Shown here piece by piece: positions 43,532 through 52,826 of a stretch of DNA of 64,000 nt; within the stretch, counting starts at the first letter, position 1, and each line of letters starts with the position of its first letter. The notes under the pieces are model-generated. The model searched no databases. It was given only the letters and a program-made list of their open reading frames with translations, and was not told the origin of the DNA. Source of the stretch: Methylotuvimicrobium buryatense 5G (lineage in GTDB: Bacteria > Pseudomonadota > Gammaproteobacteria > Methylococcales > Methylomonadaceae); NCBI RefSeq assembly GCF_000341735.1, contig NZ_KB455575.1, positions 252,582 through 316,581 on the forward strand. Reading direction: 5' to 3'. A program made the translations under genes and the position numbers.

Positions 43532-44183
43532 GAAGTAAACAGTGCTACTCAATTAAAATTTTAGCAATAATTTTTTAAACCTAGAAAAAGCAATTCACCA
43601 TGAAGATCATGAAGAATAAGAAGTTAATTCAATTACTTATTATACGTTTGTATCGAACTTTCGCTCACCAAAAAGGTTAGCGAGAATGTTTAGGTAATTT
43701 CTTGAAATCCTTCATAAACTTCATGTGCTTCATGGTTAAACTGCCTAATCTAGATTAAAAGATTTATACAAATTACGATTAACGAAGGTTTCAATTCACA
43801 ATAAACCGAACTTTTAACGCTGACAAGTTTCGTAAATGAATGAGTGCGGCATGACTTATGCCGCACTACGAGACTGTTCTACAATAACGTACATGAAGGC
43901 CTGGTCATCGCCCCGGCAAATGAAAGTTCTCTGGTGGGGAGGGTACGGTCACTCGCCCGACAGGACGCCGTGAATACGTCCCTGTAGGCTCGACGGCAGC
44001 TATCCCTGCCGCCGACGCCCGTCGGTCGAGCAACCGCACCCTCTCCGGAACCGGCATTTTTGTTGCTGAGCTTTTTCATATCGAAAAATTAGATAATGAA
44101 TCCAAATTTACGATCTTTCACAGTAACTAAGCCTAGATCTTTTCGGCGAATACTGAAATGATGGGTGGGGAGGGGGTAAAACA
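43532..44183. repeat. Element E (43578-43762) and a D-b element (43880-44131)
   Basis: No gene is seen. Element E has inverted ends made of CCTAGAAAAAG...CACCATGAAG and CTTCATGGTTAAACTGCC. The D-b element contains GGGAGGGTACGGTCACTCGC, the GACGCCGTGAATACGTCC core, and ends near GATCTTTCACAGTAACT. Both families recur, nested in one another, at 57529-58085. Confidence 0.6.
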
Positions 44184-44921
44184 ATGAATAAACAATTCCG
44201 ATTATTAATTTTCGCAATCATGTTGTTTGGTGTTGCCAATTATGCAATGGCCGGCGAGACGGCCTATGAACGGCAACGCAATAGATTGATCGATATGATT
44301 CAGGCGGATGTCAGGTCGACGAGCTATTTTCTCGGTAAAGACGCATTAGACGAGAAAGTTTTGCAGGCATTGCGTAAAGTGCCCCGTCATGAATTCGTGC
44401 CGGAGGCGCAGCGGCCCAATGCCTATTTAAACAGGCCCTTGCCGATCGGGCACGGGCAAACAATCTCTCAGCCTTATATCGTGGCGATCATGACCGATTT
44501 GCTGGAGCTTGATGAAAATAGCCGCGTATTGGAAATCGGTACCGGTTCGGCTTACCAGGCGGCTGTTTTGGCAGAAGTGGCCGGTAGCGTGTATACGATA
44601 GAAATTATCGAGGCTTTGGCGGATCAGGCCGCGCGCGATCTTAAACGTCTAGGCTACGATAAAGTGCAATCGCGCGCGGGCGACGGATATTACGGTTGGG
44701 AAGAGGCCGCGCCGTTCGATGCGATCATGGTGACCGCAGCCGCCAGTCATATTCCTCCGCCGCTGATCAAACAATTGAAACCGGGCGGGCGCATGATCAT
44801 TCCGGTCGGCGGCCGTTTTACTGTACAGCATCTCGTGCTGGTGAACAAGGACCAAGAAAACCGCATTACGAGCCGCCAGTTATTGCCGGTTAGATTTGTG
44901 CCTTTAACGGGAGATCGTTAA
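44184..44921 (+). CDS. pcm: Exported protein-L-isoaspartate O-methyltransferase
   Basis: PIMT methylates isoaspartyl residues to start repair of aged proteins. The 245-residue protein has the family motifs RHEFVPEAQRPNAYLNRPLP, IGHGQTISQPYIVA, the SAM-binding loop LEIGTGSAYQAAVL, and a C-terminal LLPVRFVPLTG. Unusually, it starts with a clear signal peptide (MNKQFRLLIFAIMLFGVANY then AMAGE), so it should act in the periplasm, where SAM supply is a puzzle. It is followed 3 bases later by a membrane spermidine-synthase-like gene. A GGGGAGGGGG stretch precedes the start. Confidence 0.9.
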   Translation: MNKQFRLLIFAIMLFGVANYAMAGETAYERQRNRLIDMIQADVRSTSYFLGKDALDEKVLQALRKVPRHEFVPEAQRPNAYLNRPLPIGHGQTISQPYIVAIMTDLLELDENSRVLEIGTGSAYQAAVLAEVAGSVYTIEIIEALADQAARDLKRLGYDKVQSRAGDGYYGWEEAAPFDAIMVTAAASHIPPPLIKQLKPGGRMIIPVGGRFTVQHLVLVNKDQENRITSRQLLPVRFVPLTGDR

Positions 44922-44924
44922 GCC

Positions 44925-47369
44925 ATGACAAGAAGACCGGCTTTTCCTTTGTTATTGGCGATAGCTGCCACTTCGTCCGGTTCGCTGGCCTATGAAGTGC
45001 TGTTGATGCGCTTGTTTTCGATCATACAATGGCATCATTTTGCCTATTTGATCATCAGTTTGGCCTTGCTCGGTTATGGCGTGAGTGGGGTATTTTTGGC
45101 ATTCAATCGGGAGCGTTTGATCGGTGTCTACGGGCTGGCCGTCACGATCAATCTGCTGTTATTCGGTATTGCCGCGCCTGCTTGTTTTCTAATCGCGCAA
45201 CAAATTCCGTTTAACCCGGCCGAACTGTTATGGGCGCCAGAACAGCTTGGCTATTTAAGCGGTCTGTATTTATTACTGGCATTGCCGTTTTTTTTCGCCG
45301 CGAATGTGATTGGCTTGTCTTTTTTCCGCTATCGCCGCGATGTTTCGTCGATTTATGCGGCCGATTTATGCGGAGCGGGCATCGGCAGCTTGAGCATCAT
45401 TGTCTTGTTGTTCGTCTTATTCCCGGAAAAAATATTGCCGGCCATCGGCGGTTTGAGCATTGTCGCCAGCTTGCTAGTGCAGAGTTTGTTCTTCCGGCGC
45501 TGGCGGGCCGGGGTGAGGTTCACCGTCGGTGCGGCAACCGTGGCCGCGGTTTTCGTATTGACCCTGCAGGACTGGACTCTAAGCATCTCGCCTTATAAAG
45601 GCTTGAGCCAACAATTGAGAATTCCGGGAACTGAAGTCGTCGAAAATTATTCCAGCCCGCTGGGTCTCTTGAGCGTCATCGAAAGCACGCAAATGCCGCT
45701 ACGCCATGCGCCCGGCTTGAGTCTGAATGCCGACGCCGAGCCGCCCGAGCAGTTGGGCGTTTTCACCGATGCCGACAATTTGTCGGCGATTTCGCGTTAT
45801 GACGGTAATTCGAATAATCTGGCGTATTTGGATCAAAGCACATCGGCCTTGCCTTATCATTTGCAAGCCCAAGAAAAAGTGTTGATTTTGGGGGCGGGAA
45901 CCGGCAGCGATGTGTTACAGGCACTTTATCACAAGATACCGGCTATCGATGCGGTCGAGCTGAATCCTCAAACGATCGCTTTAGTCAAGGATAAGCATGC
46001 CGATTTCGCCGGCCATATTTACAGCGATCCTCGGGTCCGGTTGCATACCGCCGAAGCGCGCGGTTTTGTCGCGACTTCGCGTGATCGCTATGACTTGATC
46101 AATCTTTCACTGCTCGACGCGTTTGGCGCTTCGTCTGCCGGACTTTACGCGTTGGCGGAAACCTATCTGTATACCGAGGAAGCGCTTAAGGCTTATTTGG
46201 AACATTTGACGCCGGGCGGTTATGTGAGCATGACGCGCTGGGTCAAGATGCCGCCGCGCGATACGCTTAAATTACTCGCGACCGCCAGTGCTGCCTTAAA
46301 AACGTTGGGCAGCGAGAACCCTGAACAAAACATCGTGTTGATTCGCAGTTGGCAAACCGCGACGATGCTGATCAAAAACGGGGCGTTTTCTGAAGCGGAG
46401 CTCGCCGCTTTACGGCGATTTTGCGATGAACGAGGCTTCGATACCGATTATTATCCGGGCGTTGCACAGTCTGAAGTCAATCGCTTCAATATTTTACAGG
46501 AGCCGTATTATTATCAAGCGGCAACGGCATTGCTAGGCGAGGAGCGCGAAGCGTTTATCGCCGATTACAAATTCAATATCAAACCTGCCACCGACGATCG
46601 GCCGTATTTTTTCCATTTTTTCAAATGGCGAACCTTACCTGAAATCTGGTCGCTGCTGGGCCAAGGCGGCATGTCCCTATTGGAAAGCGGCTATTTATTG
46701 TTGATTGCCGGTTTGGTGCAGGCGGTCGGTGTCAGCTTTTTGTTGATCATCGTGCCGCTTTGGTTTTGGAAACGAAAACTGGGTATCGAAGCCGGCTCGG
46801 CGTTGCATTGGCGTATCTTCTTTTATTTTTCATGTCTCGGCTTGGCTTTTTTGTTCGTGGAAATTGCGTTCATCCAAAAATTTATCCTAATTCTGCACCA
46901 TCCGCTGTATGCCATTACCGTCGTGGTCAGTACTTTTCTGTTGAGTGCGGGTATTGGTAGCCGTTTTTCCAAAAAACTGTCCGACAAGAACAACCGGTTA
47001 TGGATTACCATGCCGATTGCCGCGATAGTTCTGTTGAGCGCAGTATATATCTTGGAATTTCAATATATTACCGGCTTTTTATTGCAACGTAGCGAATTCA
47101 GTAAGGTACTCGGTTCGATAGCCTTGATCGCACCGCTAGGATTTTTCATGGGCATGCCGTTTCCGATGGGCATGGCTAGCCTTGGGCGTAGCGTTCCGGC
47201 ATTGATTCCTTGGGCTTGGGGCGTAAACGGCTGTGCTTCGGTTATAAGTGCGATATTGGCGGCGCTGATAGCGACCGAATTCGGCTTTACCGTCTTGGTG
47301 TTTTCGGCATTGTGGCTCTATGCCTTGGCAGCCTTCAGTTTTCCTGCCGCTGAGAACAGAGTTCGTTGA
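44925..47369 (+). CDS. Membrane-embedded spermidine-synthase-like protein
   Basis: The 814-residue protein combines an N-terminal membrane block (about six helices, residues 5-215). A central polyamine-synthase/methyltransferase-like Rossmann domain follows (about 310-500, with LILGAGTGSDVLQAL and VELNPQTIAL). A C-terminal membrane block of about six helices lies at roughly 580-805. Such MFS-like fusions of SpeE-type domains are widespread in proteobacteria but have no assigned reaction. Immediate linkage to an exported PIMT is notable. It converges on the radical SAM gene, the two stops being one base apart. Confidence 0.82.
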   Translation: MTRRPAFPLLLAIAATSSGSLAYEVLLMRLFSIIQWHHFAYLIISLALLGYGVSGVFLAFNRERLIGVYGLAVTINLLLFGIAAPACFLIAQQIPFNPAELLWAPEQLGYLSGLYLLLALPFFFAANVIGLSFFRYRRDVSSIYAADLCGAGIGSLSIIVLLFVLFPEKILPAIGGLSIVASLLVQSLFFRRWRAGVRFTVGAATVAAVFVLTLQDWTLSISPYKGLSQQLRIPGTEVVENYSSPLGLLSVIESTQMPLRHAPGLSLNADAEPPEQLGVFTDADNLSAISRYDGNSNNLAYLDQSTSALPYHLQAQEKVLILGAGTGSDVLQALYHKIPAIDAVELNPQTIALVKDKHADFAGHIYSDPRVRLHTAEARGFVATSRDRYDLINLSLLDAFGASSAGLYALAETYLYTEEALKAYLEHLTPGGYVSMTRWVKMPPRDTLKLLATASAALKTLGSENPEQNIVLIRSWQTATMLIKNGAFSEAELAALRRFCDERGFDTDYYPGVAQSEVNRFNILQEPYYYQAATALLGEEREAFIADYKFNIKPATDDRPYFFHFFKWRTLPEIWSLLGQGGMSLLESGYLLLIAGLVQAVGVSFLLIIVPLWFWKRKLGIEAGSALHWRIFFYFSCLGLAFLFVEIAFIQKFILILHHPLYAITVVVSTFLLSAGIGSRFSKKLSDKNNRLWITMPIAAIVLLSAVYILEFQYITGFLLQRSEFSKVLGSIALIAPLGFFMGMPFPMGMASLGRSVPALIPWAWGVNGCASVISAILAALIATEFGFTVLVFSALWLYALAAFSFPAAENRVR

Positions 47370-47370
47370 T

Positions 47371-48429
47371 TCAGAATAAATCCATTTGAATCGGGCCGGA
47401 TTTAAAACGGGAACAATCGAGTGCCGGCATGCCGGTATCGAGTCCGAGCCGGCGCGTAGCAATACGAAAGCGTTGCGCTATCAGATCGGCATAGACGCCC
47501 TCTCCGCGTAGCCGGGTACCGAAACGCGGATCATTAGCGCGCCCGCTTCGGCAGTCTCGAATACGATTGAGTACATGCTTGGCTTGATTTGGAACGTGCG
47601 TATTCAGCCATTCTTCGAATAATTCCGATACTTCAAGCGGTAGCCGGATCAGGATATATTCGGCGGATTGCGCACCGGTTTCGGATGCTGCTTTGAGAAT
47701 GCTTTCCAGTTCCGAATCGGTGAGTACCGGAATCACCGGGGCGACCATGACATTGACCGGTATTTTATTCTCATGCAGTCGTGCAATGGTTTGCAGTCGG
47801 CGCTGCGGCGAGCTTGCGCGAGGTTCCAGTGTTCGGGAAAGTTCGGGCTTTAATGTGGTGAGCGAAAGATTAACCTGAACTAAATTGCTTTCGGCCATCG
47901 GCGCCAATAAATCAATGTCGCGTTCAACCATGGCTGATTTGGTCGTAATCGTGCAGGGATGGCGAAATTCGCTCAGTACTTCGAGTATTTCCCGGGTGAT
48001 ACGGTATCGGCGTTCGATGGGTTGATAGGGGTCGGTGTTGGCGCCTAGTGCAATCGGCGTACAGCGGTATTTGCGGCTTTGAAGTGCTTTGCGCAGTAAT
48101 TCTGCGGCTTCGGGTTTTGCCGTGAGTTTGGTTTCGAAATCCAGTCCAGGCGACAAGCCTAAATAAGCATGAGTCGGGTGTGCGAAACAGTAAATGCAGC
48201 CGTGTTCGCAGCCTCGATACGGGTTGAGCGATTGTTCGAAGGGGATGTCGGGCGACTGGTTCCGGCTGATGATCGTTCGTGCATTTTCCAGAGAAACTTC
48301 GGTGCGTAGCGGGGTTTCGTCGTCGAAATAATCCCAGCCGTCGTCAAACGCCTCACGGCTTTCTAGGTTATAACGGCCGTTAGGGTTACCGGTCGCGCCT
48401 CGGCCTTTATGCGGAGGGTTGGAAATCAT
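47371..48429 (-). CDS. PA0069-family radical SAM protein
   Basis: The 352-residue protein has the radical SAM cluster-binding motif in CEHGCIYCFAHP, as in the PA0069 family. These are often compared with spore photoproduct lyase-like enzymes, but their substrate is unknown. Other typical segments are PDIPFEQSLNPYRG, ITTKSAMVERDIDLL and RLPLEVSELFEEWL. Length is typical. It stands alone, convergent with the preceding gene. Confidence 0.88.
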   Translation of the reverse strand: MISNPPHKGRGATGNPNGRYNLESREAFDDGWDYFDDETPLRTEVSLENARTIISRNQSPDIPFEQSLNPYRGCEHGCIYCFAHPTHAYLGLSPGLDFETKLTAKPEAAELLRKALQSRKYRCTPIALGANTDPYQPIERRYRITREILEVLSEFRHPCTITTKSAMVERDIDLLAPMAESNLVQVNLSLTTLKPELSRTLEPRASSPQRRLQTIARLHENKIPVNVMVAPVIPVLTDSELESILKAASETGAQSAEYILIRLPLEVSELFEEWLNTHVPNQAKHVLNRIRDCRSGRANDPRFGTRLRGEGVYADLIAQRFRIATRRLGLDTGMPALDCSRFKSGPIQMDLF

Positions 48430-48484
48430 TAATCGAGTTGGGCTTTAGTTTGAAATCGCGGCCATGCCGGCCGCGACTTGAAAA

Positions 48485-48498
48485 CGATCTTGAGATCG
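48485..48498 (-). terminator. Rho-independent terminator after the Met/His-rich protein gene
   Basis: On the minus strand CGATCTCAAGATCG followed by TTTT lies 4 bases past the stop of the 48502-48921 gene. A second stem, GCGGCCATGCCGGCCGC, lies at 48460-48476. Confidence 0.45.
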
Positions 48499-48501
48499 GT
48501 T

Positions 48502-48921
48502 TTACATTTTATGGCCTTTCATCATTTTATGCATTTTCATCATTTGCATGTGATGTTGTTCCATTAGTTTTAATTGTTCGTCTTTGAGCGCTTGTTGTTT
48601 CGCAGGGTCTTTCTCGGCCAGAATTTTATTCGTTAGCGCATGCAGTTTCAGTTGGTATTCTTGTTTCATTTTTAAATGCTCTCGCATTTTTTCATGATCC
48701 ATACCGCCCATGTCACCCATGCCGCCCATTCCTCCCATTTTTCCCTCACCCTTGCCTTGCATCTTTCCTTGGCCCATATCTCCCATTTTCCCTTTGCCGC
48801 CCATGTCATGATCCATTTTCATTTCATGTTTCGGTTTTGCAGGAGTGTCTTCCGCTGCAACGGATACTTGGGTTAATGCGGATAATGCAATGATTGAAGC
48901 TAAACTGATTATTTTTTTCAT
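48502..48921 (-). CDS. Exported Met/His/Lys/Gly-rich small protein, possible copper binder
   Basis: The 139-residue protein has a signal peptide (MKKIISLASIIALSALTQVS). A central low-complexity stretch of GKM, GGM and MDHDM units follows. A C-terminal helical part is rich in Met and His (MEQHHMQMMKMHKMMKGHKM). Methionine and histidine clusters of this kind bind Cu(I)/Cu(II) in periplasmic copper proteins, so a copper-buffering role is a reasonable inference. No copper-transport gene is adjacent. I recognise no defined family. Confidence 0.75.
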   Translation of the reverse strand: MKKIISLASIIALSALTQVSVAAEDTPAKPKHEMKMDHDMGGKGKMGDMGQGKMQGKGEGKMGGMGGMGDMGGMDHEKMREHLKMKQEYQLKLHALTNKILAEKDPAKQQALKDEQLKLMEQHHMQMMKMHKMMKGHKM

Positions 48922-49348
48922 CGGGATTTTCCTCGGTTTTGTGATTATTTTTGGTGTTCACATTCAAAACTGGAAACATTCCTCGAACAAAGCATAGCCA
49001 ATTCTAAAATGCGCCAAGTTTAAATGGAACGCTGATAAATCCTGACATAAAAGTCCGCGAATCGCTAGCGATAATAATGCCCGTGTTAAGAACTGTCCGG
49101 TTTAATCATTTACGCGCATCGTTAGTCGGGGGATTAAAAATGCTAAACTCGTAATCGAGAGAGTGATTCGATCGTTAATTTATACCTTTCGCACTTCAAA
49201 TTTCGGCAGTGCTTGAGGAGGCACCGGGGTGGGCGACAAAGGCTTTGCCAGGATGGAGCTGGCATAGAGCCTACAGGAATGTATTCACGGCGTCCTTTGA
49301 CGGACACCCCGGTGCCGAATTTTGATCTACGGGGTATAGGAGGCAATC
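48922..49348. repeat. Gene-free region ending in a family-D element (49182-49338)
   Basis: The element runs from TATACCTTTCGCACTTCAAA to GAATTTTGATCTACGGGGTA and ends directly at the ribosome site (GGAGG) of the transporter gene at 49349. The first 250 bases show nothing recognisable. Confidence 0.7.
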
Positions 49349-50866
49349 ATGGCGCGTGAAAGGTGGAACTCGCAGCTTGGTTTTTTGATGGCTGCGGTCG
49401 GCTCGGCGATCGGATTGGGTAATATCTGGCGGTTTAGTTATCTGGCTTACCAGCACGGTGGCGGGGCTTTCCTGATTCCTTATTTGACGGCGTTACTAAC
49501 GGCCGGCATTCCGCTGTTGATACTGGAAAACGGCATCGGTCATGAACGCGTCGGTTCCGCGCCGCTGGCTTATCATAAAATAAGCCCACGCTGGGAATGG
49601 CTCGGTTGGTGGTCGGTGATTTTCGTCATGTTCGGCATCGAATTATACTATTCGGCGATTATCTCGTGGTGTTTGAATTACTTCGCACTGTCGTTTAATC
49701 TGGCTTGGGGAGACGATCCTAACGCCTATTTTTTCAAGCATTTTTTACGAGTAAGCGATAGTCCTTTTCGATTAGGCGAAATTCGAACGCCTATCTTATT
49801 CGGTCTTATCCTTACATGGCTCGCGATTTGGTTAGTGGTCTATCGCGGTATCCAAAAAGGCATCGAACTGGCCAATAAAATCATGATGCCTGTTTTGTTG
49901 TTACTGACCGTTGTCTTAGTGGCTTGGTCTCTTCAATTGGATGGGGCGTGGCACGGCATTCAAGTGTATATCACGCCGGATTTTGCCAAGCTCAACGATC
50001 CGCAAGTCTGGATCGATGCCTACAGCCAGATTTTTTTCACGCTGAGCCTCGGTTTCGGAATCATGATCGCTTATGCCAGTTATTTGCCGGACAAAACCGA
50101 CATCACTCGAAATGCGGTTTTGATTGCATTGATCAATAGCGCGTATTCGTTGCTGACCGGTTTCGGCGTGTTCGCTGTGTTAGGCTTCATGGCGCAAAGT
50201 GAAGGCAAGGAAATTGCCGATGTTGTGACGCAAAGCATCGGTTTGGCGTTTGTCGCTTATCCGAAAGCCATCGGTCTAATGCCGGGCGGTAATCTGTTCG
50301 GTGCGTTATTTTTCTTGAGTTTGACAGTCGCCGGATTATCATCGGCGGTATCGATCGTCGAGGCTTTCGTTTCGGCGGTGATCGATAAATTCAACTTCGA
50401 TCGTAAGTTGCTGGTGACCTTCGTTAGCGTATTCGGTTGTCTCGGCGGCATCGTCTTCACGACGCAAAGCGGTTTACTTTGGCTGGATATCGTCGACCGA
50501 TTTATCACGCATTACGGATTGGTGACAGTAGGTATTTTGGAATGCATCGTGATCGGTTGGGCGTTCGATTTGTTCAAGCTGCGTCAGCATATCAACCGGA
50601 TATCCAGTTTGAAATTAGGAATGGGCTGGATATTGTTAATCAAAGTATTCGTTCCGTTGATGCTCGGCATCATCTTTTTCGGCGACATTTACAACGAACT
50701 GCAAAGGCCCTACGGCGGTTACAGTTGGGCGGCCTTAATTCTGATCGGAAGGGATTGGTTGATTCTGACTTTGATTGCGGCCTTTATCGTTGCAGGCAGA
50801 CCTTGGCGAAGCGATCGCCCAAGTAAACCGGGGCGATCGGTCAAGAGCAAAATAGATGTTTCATAG
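49349..50866 (+). CDS. Sodium-dependent transporter, SNF (NSS) family
   Basis: The 505-residue protein belongs to the neurotransmitter:sodium symporter family of amino-acid transporters. The first helix has the signature sodium-site sequence WNSQLGFLMAAVGSAIGLGN. The remaining sequence contains about eleven further helices, for example GGGAFLIPYLTALLTAGIPL (helix 2). The later PGGNLFGALFFLSLTVAGLS corresponds to helix 8. The ATG has GGAGG 6 bases upstream, immediately after a family-D repeat. The substrate cannot be told. Confidence 0.92.
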   Translation: MARERWNSQLGFLMAAVGSAIGLGNIWRFSYLAYQHGGGAFLIPYLTALLTAGIPLLILENGIGHERVGSAPLAYHKISPRWEWLGWWSVIFVMFGIELYYSAIISWCLNYFALSFNLAWGDDPNAYFFKHFLRVSDSPFRLGEIRTPILFGLILTWLAIWLVVYRGIQKGIELANKIMMPVLLLLTVVLVAWSLQLDGAWHGIQVYITPDFAKLNDPQVWIDAYSQIFFTLSLGFGIMIAYASYLPDKTDITRNAVLIALINSAYSLLTGFGVFAVLGFMAQSEGKEIADVVTQSIGLAFVAYPKAIGLMPGGNLFGALFFLSLTVAGLSSAVSIVEAFVSAVIDKFNFDRKLLVTFVSVFGCLGGIVFTTQSGLLWLDIVDRFITHYGLVTVGILECIVIGWAFDLFKLRQHINRISSLKLGMGWILLIKVFVPLMLGIIFFGDIYNELQRPYGGYSWAALILIGRDWLILTLIAAFIVAGRPWRSDRPSKPGRSVKSKIDVS

Positions 50867-50935
50867 CCACGCCTTGGTCATCGAAGCTATTGCCGCTCAA
50901 ATCGATGAAAAGTGAAATTTTTGGCTGGTACTTGT

Positions 50936-51193
50936 TTATGAGGCCGCCAGCAACGAGTCCAATCGGCTTTGTTGCTCCAGCGCATACAAATCGTCGAAAC
51001 CGCCGACATGGAAATCGCCGATATAGATTTGCGGCACCGTTCTGCGCTTGGTTTTAAGCACCATTTCCTGTCGCAAGCCGGGTTCGGCATCGACATTGAT
51101 TTCACTGTAAACAGCGCCCTTTTTATCGAGCAGGCGCTTGGCCATTGTGCAGTAAGGGCAGAAAGTAGAGGTATAAATAATGATATTCGACAT
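50936..51193 (-). CDS. grxC: Glutaredoxin 3
   Basis: GrxC is a GSH-dependent disulfide reductase of the cytosol. The 85-residue protein has the dithiol active site CPYC at positions 12-15, the cis-proline in RTVPQIYIG, and the glutathione-binding HVGGFDDLYAL. Length is standard. The start is the ATG at 51193; a class II aldolase gene lies 33 bases upstream on the same strand. Confidence 0.94.
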   Translation of the reverse strand: MSNIIIYTSTFCPYCTMAKRLLDKKGAVYSEINVDAEPGLRQEMVLKTKRRTVPQIYIGDFHVGGFDDLYALEQQSRLDSLLAAS

Positions 51194-51226
51194 AATATTA
51201 ATAGTTTCTAATATAGCCTAGATATT

Positions 51227-51877
51227 CTACTGTTTATCGATCATGTCTTCAATGCGTAATGCATCGCCCAGCGCTTTTATCAACAGCCATGCCGCGTGTT
51301 CGATCGAATCGCCGAAGGCGACGATGCCGTCTTGGTGGCCGAGCATACTGAATACCGGCCTATCGTCGAGTCGTCCGGATTGAAAGAGCTCGGCAACGGC
51401 TCGAGCCATTTGCGGAGTTCCGTAAGCGGCATCGGCCGGCGTATGGGGGAGGGCGAGTTCGGCGGTTTTTTGCCAAATTTCGGGGCTATGAATATGAATG
51501 ACCGAACGAATCGAGACGTCTTGACTATAAACGCAGGCATGAGTAATCGCTTCCGAAGACGGCTTGGTCAAACCTTTAGATTGTAGAAAATAGCGCTCGA
51601 TATCGATATTCGACACTTCGCAGTAATGCTCGCGGCTCAATTCTTCGATGTGACCGGTTTGCGTTCCGCTGATAATAAACTTATTGCTATTGAGGTCAGG
51701 CTTCAAGCTGATGTTGCCGTATCCGAGCCCACCGTAACGTGCGGGATCTTTGCCAATCAAGCCAAGCTTGAATAAGATCGAACGCCATGCGTTGAGCGAG
51801 CTTAAGGAAATCGCTTGATCGATAGGCCGGTTTTGATGATCGAAGCGGAATTTAATGACGCCTTCTTGTTCTTGCAT
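51227..51877 (-). CDS. Class II aldolase/adducin-family protein
   Basis: The 216-residue protein resembles the class II aldolase/adducin fold, Zn-dependent lyases and related proteins. It has the GLGYGNISLK and FIISGTQTG segments of the family. Zinc-ligand-like histidines lie at SVIHIHSP and MLGHQDGIVAFG. Its substrate cannot be predicted; the best-known relatives act on fuculose or ribulose phosphates and methylthioribulose phosphate. It may be cotranscribed with grxC downstream. Confidence 0.82.
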   Translation of the reverse strand: MQEQEGVIKFRFDHQNRPIDQAISLSSLNAWRSILFKLGLIGKDPARYGGLGYGNISLKPDLNSNKFIISGTQTGHIEELSREHYCEVSNIDIERYFLQSKGLTKPSSEAITHACVYSQDVSIRSVIHIHSPEIWQKTAELALPHTPADAAYGTPQMARAVAELFQSGRLDDRPVFSMLGHQDGIVAFGDSIEHAAWLLIKALGDALRIEDMIDKQ

Positions 51878-51979
51878 ATAAATGAGGGCGGGCTTAACTA
51901 GGGAAGGCCTGGTGCAGAGTCGACTCAGTAGCCAATATAGAGTCCTGGACTGAAAAAACAGAAATCGTTTGAATGCAAA

Positions 51980-51999
51980 GGCGCTGCCGAAACAGCGCC
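51980..51999 (-). terminator. Terminator-like hairpin after bfr
   Basis: GGCGCTG-TTTCGG-CAGCGCC on the minus strand lies 8 bases past the bfr stop. The following T-run is short (TTT), so it may be a weak terminator. Confidence 0.45.
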
Positions 52000-52006
52000 G
52001 GTAGCG

Positions 52007-52471
52007 TTACATTTGAGATTGCAAATAATTTTGCAGGCCGATTTTTCCGATCAATTCCAATTGCGTTTCCAACCAATCGATATGATCTTCCTCGCTGTCG
52101 AGAATATGCTCAAAAATTTCTCTGGAGACAAAGTCTTGTACCGTTTCGCAATAAGCGATCGCTTCTCTGAGTACCGGAACCGCTTGTTGTTCGAGTTTTA
52201 AATCGCAAGCCAGCATTTCCTCCGGGTTTTCACCGACCAATAATTTACCGAGGTTTTGAAGATTCGGAAGGCCTTCGAGAAACAGTATTCTTTCGATCAC
52301 TAGATCGGCGTGCTTCATTTCATCGATCGATTCGTGATATTCCTTCTCGTTGAGTTTGGCAAAACCCCAGTTTTTATACATCCTGGCATGCAAAAAATAT
52401 TGATTGATTGCGGTTAGTTCGTTTTCCAAAACTTGGTTGAGGTATTCGATGACTTTTGTGTCTCCTTTCAT
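52007..52471 (-). CDS. bfr: Bacterioferritin
   Basis: Bfr is the haem-containing 24-meric iron storage protein. The 154-residue protein has the ferroxidase ligands in [17 protein letters not shown] and [20 protein letters not shown]. The haem-ligand methionine is the Met of DEMKHAD, around position 52. The end, [17 protein letters not shown], is typical. The ATG at 52471 has GGAG upstream and removes a non-conserved 29-residue extension. bfd lies upstream on the same strand, separated by a MITE-B and a terminator. Confidence 0.95.
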   Translation of the reverse strand: MKGDTKVIEYLNQVLENELTAINQYFLHARMYKNWGFAKLNEKEYHESIDEMKHADLVIERILFLEGLPNLQNLGKLLVGENPEEMLACDLKLEQQAVPVLREAIAYCETVQDFVSREIFEHILDSEEDHIDWLETQLELIGKIGLQNYLQSQM

Positions 52472-52598
52472 GGCGGCTCCGATAATGATAATGAGATGGT
52501 TGATGTTCGGAAAAGAGTAGCGCGATTGGCTCAAGGCTTCAAGGAAATTAAGGGGCAAGCATAAAATGACTTCCCTGAATGGTTCCCTTACTCTGCAT

Positions 52599-52739
52599 CA
52601 CTGCCATTAAGTTAAGCTGTCATAAAAATAAGTAATTCTTGCATTTAGGCTCTAATGTACCTTAAAAGCTTGCCATCCATGGCACTGGATTCCGCCAGTC
52701 CATGGCGGAATGACGGTTACCCTTAACTTAATGGCACTG
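52599..52739. mobile_element. MITE-B copy 2, between bfd and bfr
   Basis: Terminal inverted repeats CACTGCCATTAAGTTAA (left) and the complement of CAGTGCCATTAAGTTAA (right). The interior is the reverse of copy 1 (28423-28565), including GGATTCCGCCAGTCCATGGC. No clear target duplication is seen at this copy. Confidence 0.78.
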
Positions 52740-52764
52740 GCGCAGAGCCTGGGAACGATGAAAG

Positions 52765-52809
52765 CAAAAAACGGGCAAACCGATGGAGGTCAAGCATCGG
52801 TTTGCCCGG
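52765..52809 (-). terminator. Rho-independent terminator after bfd
   Basis: On the minus strand GGGCAAACCGATG pairs with CATCGGTTTGCCC around a loop of 8 bases, followed by TTTTTT. It lies 17 bases past the bfd stop. It should stop transcription before bfr, so the two genes probably do not form one operon now. Confidence 0.85.
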
Positions 52810-52826
52810 TAACAGCAAGTAATCGA

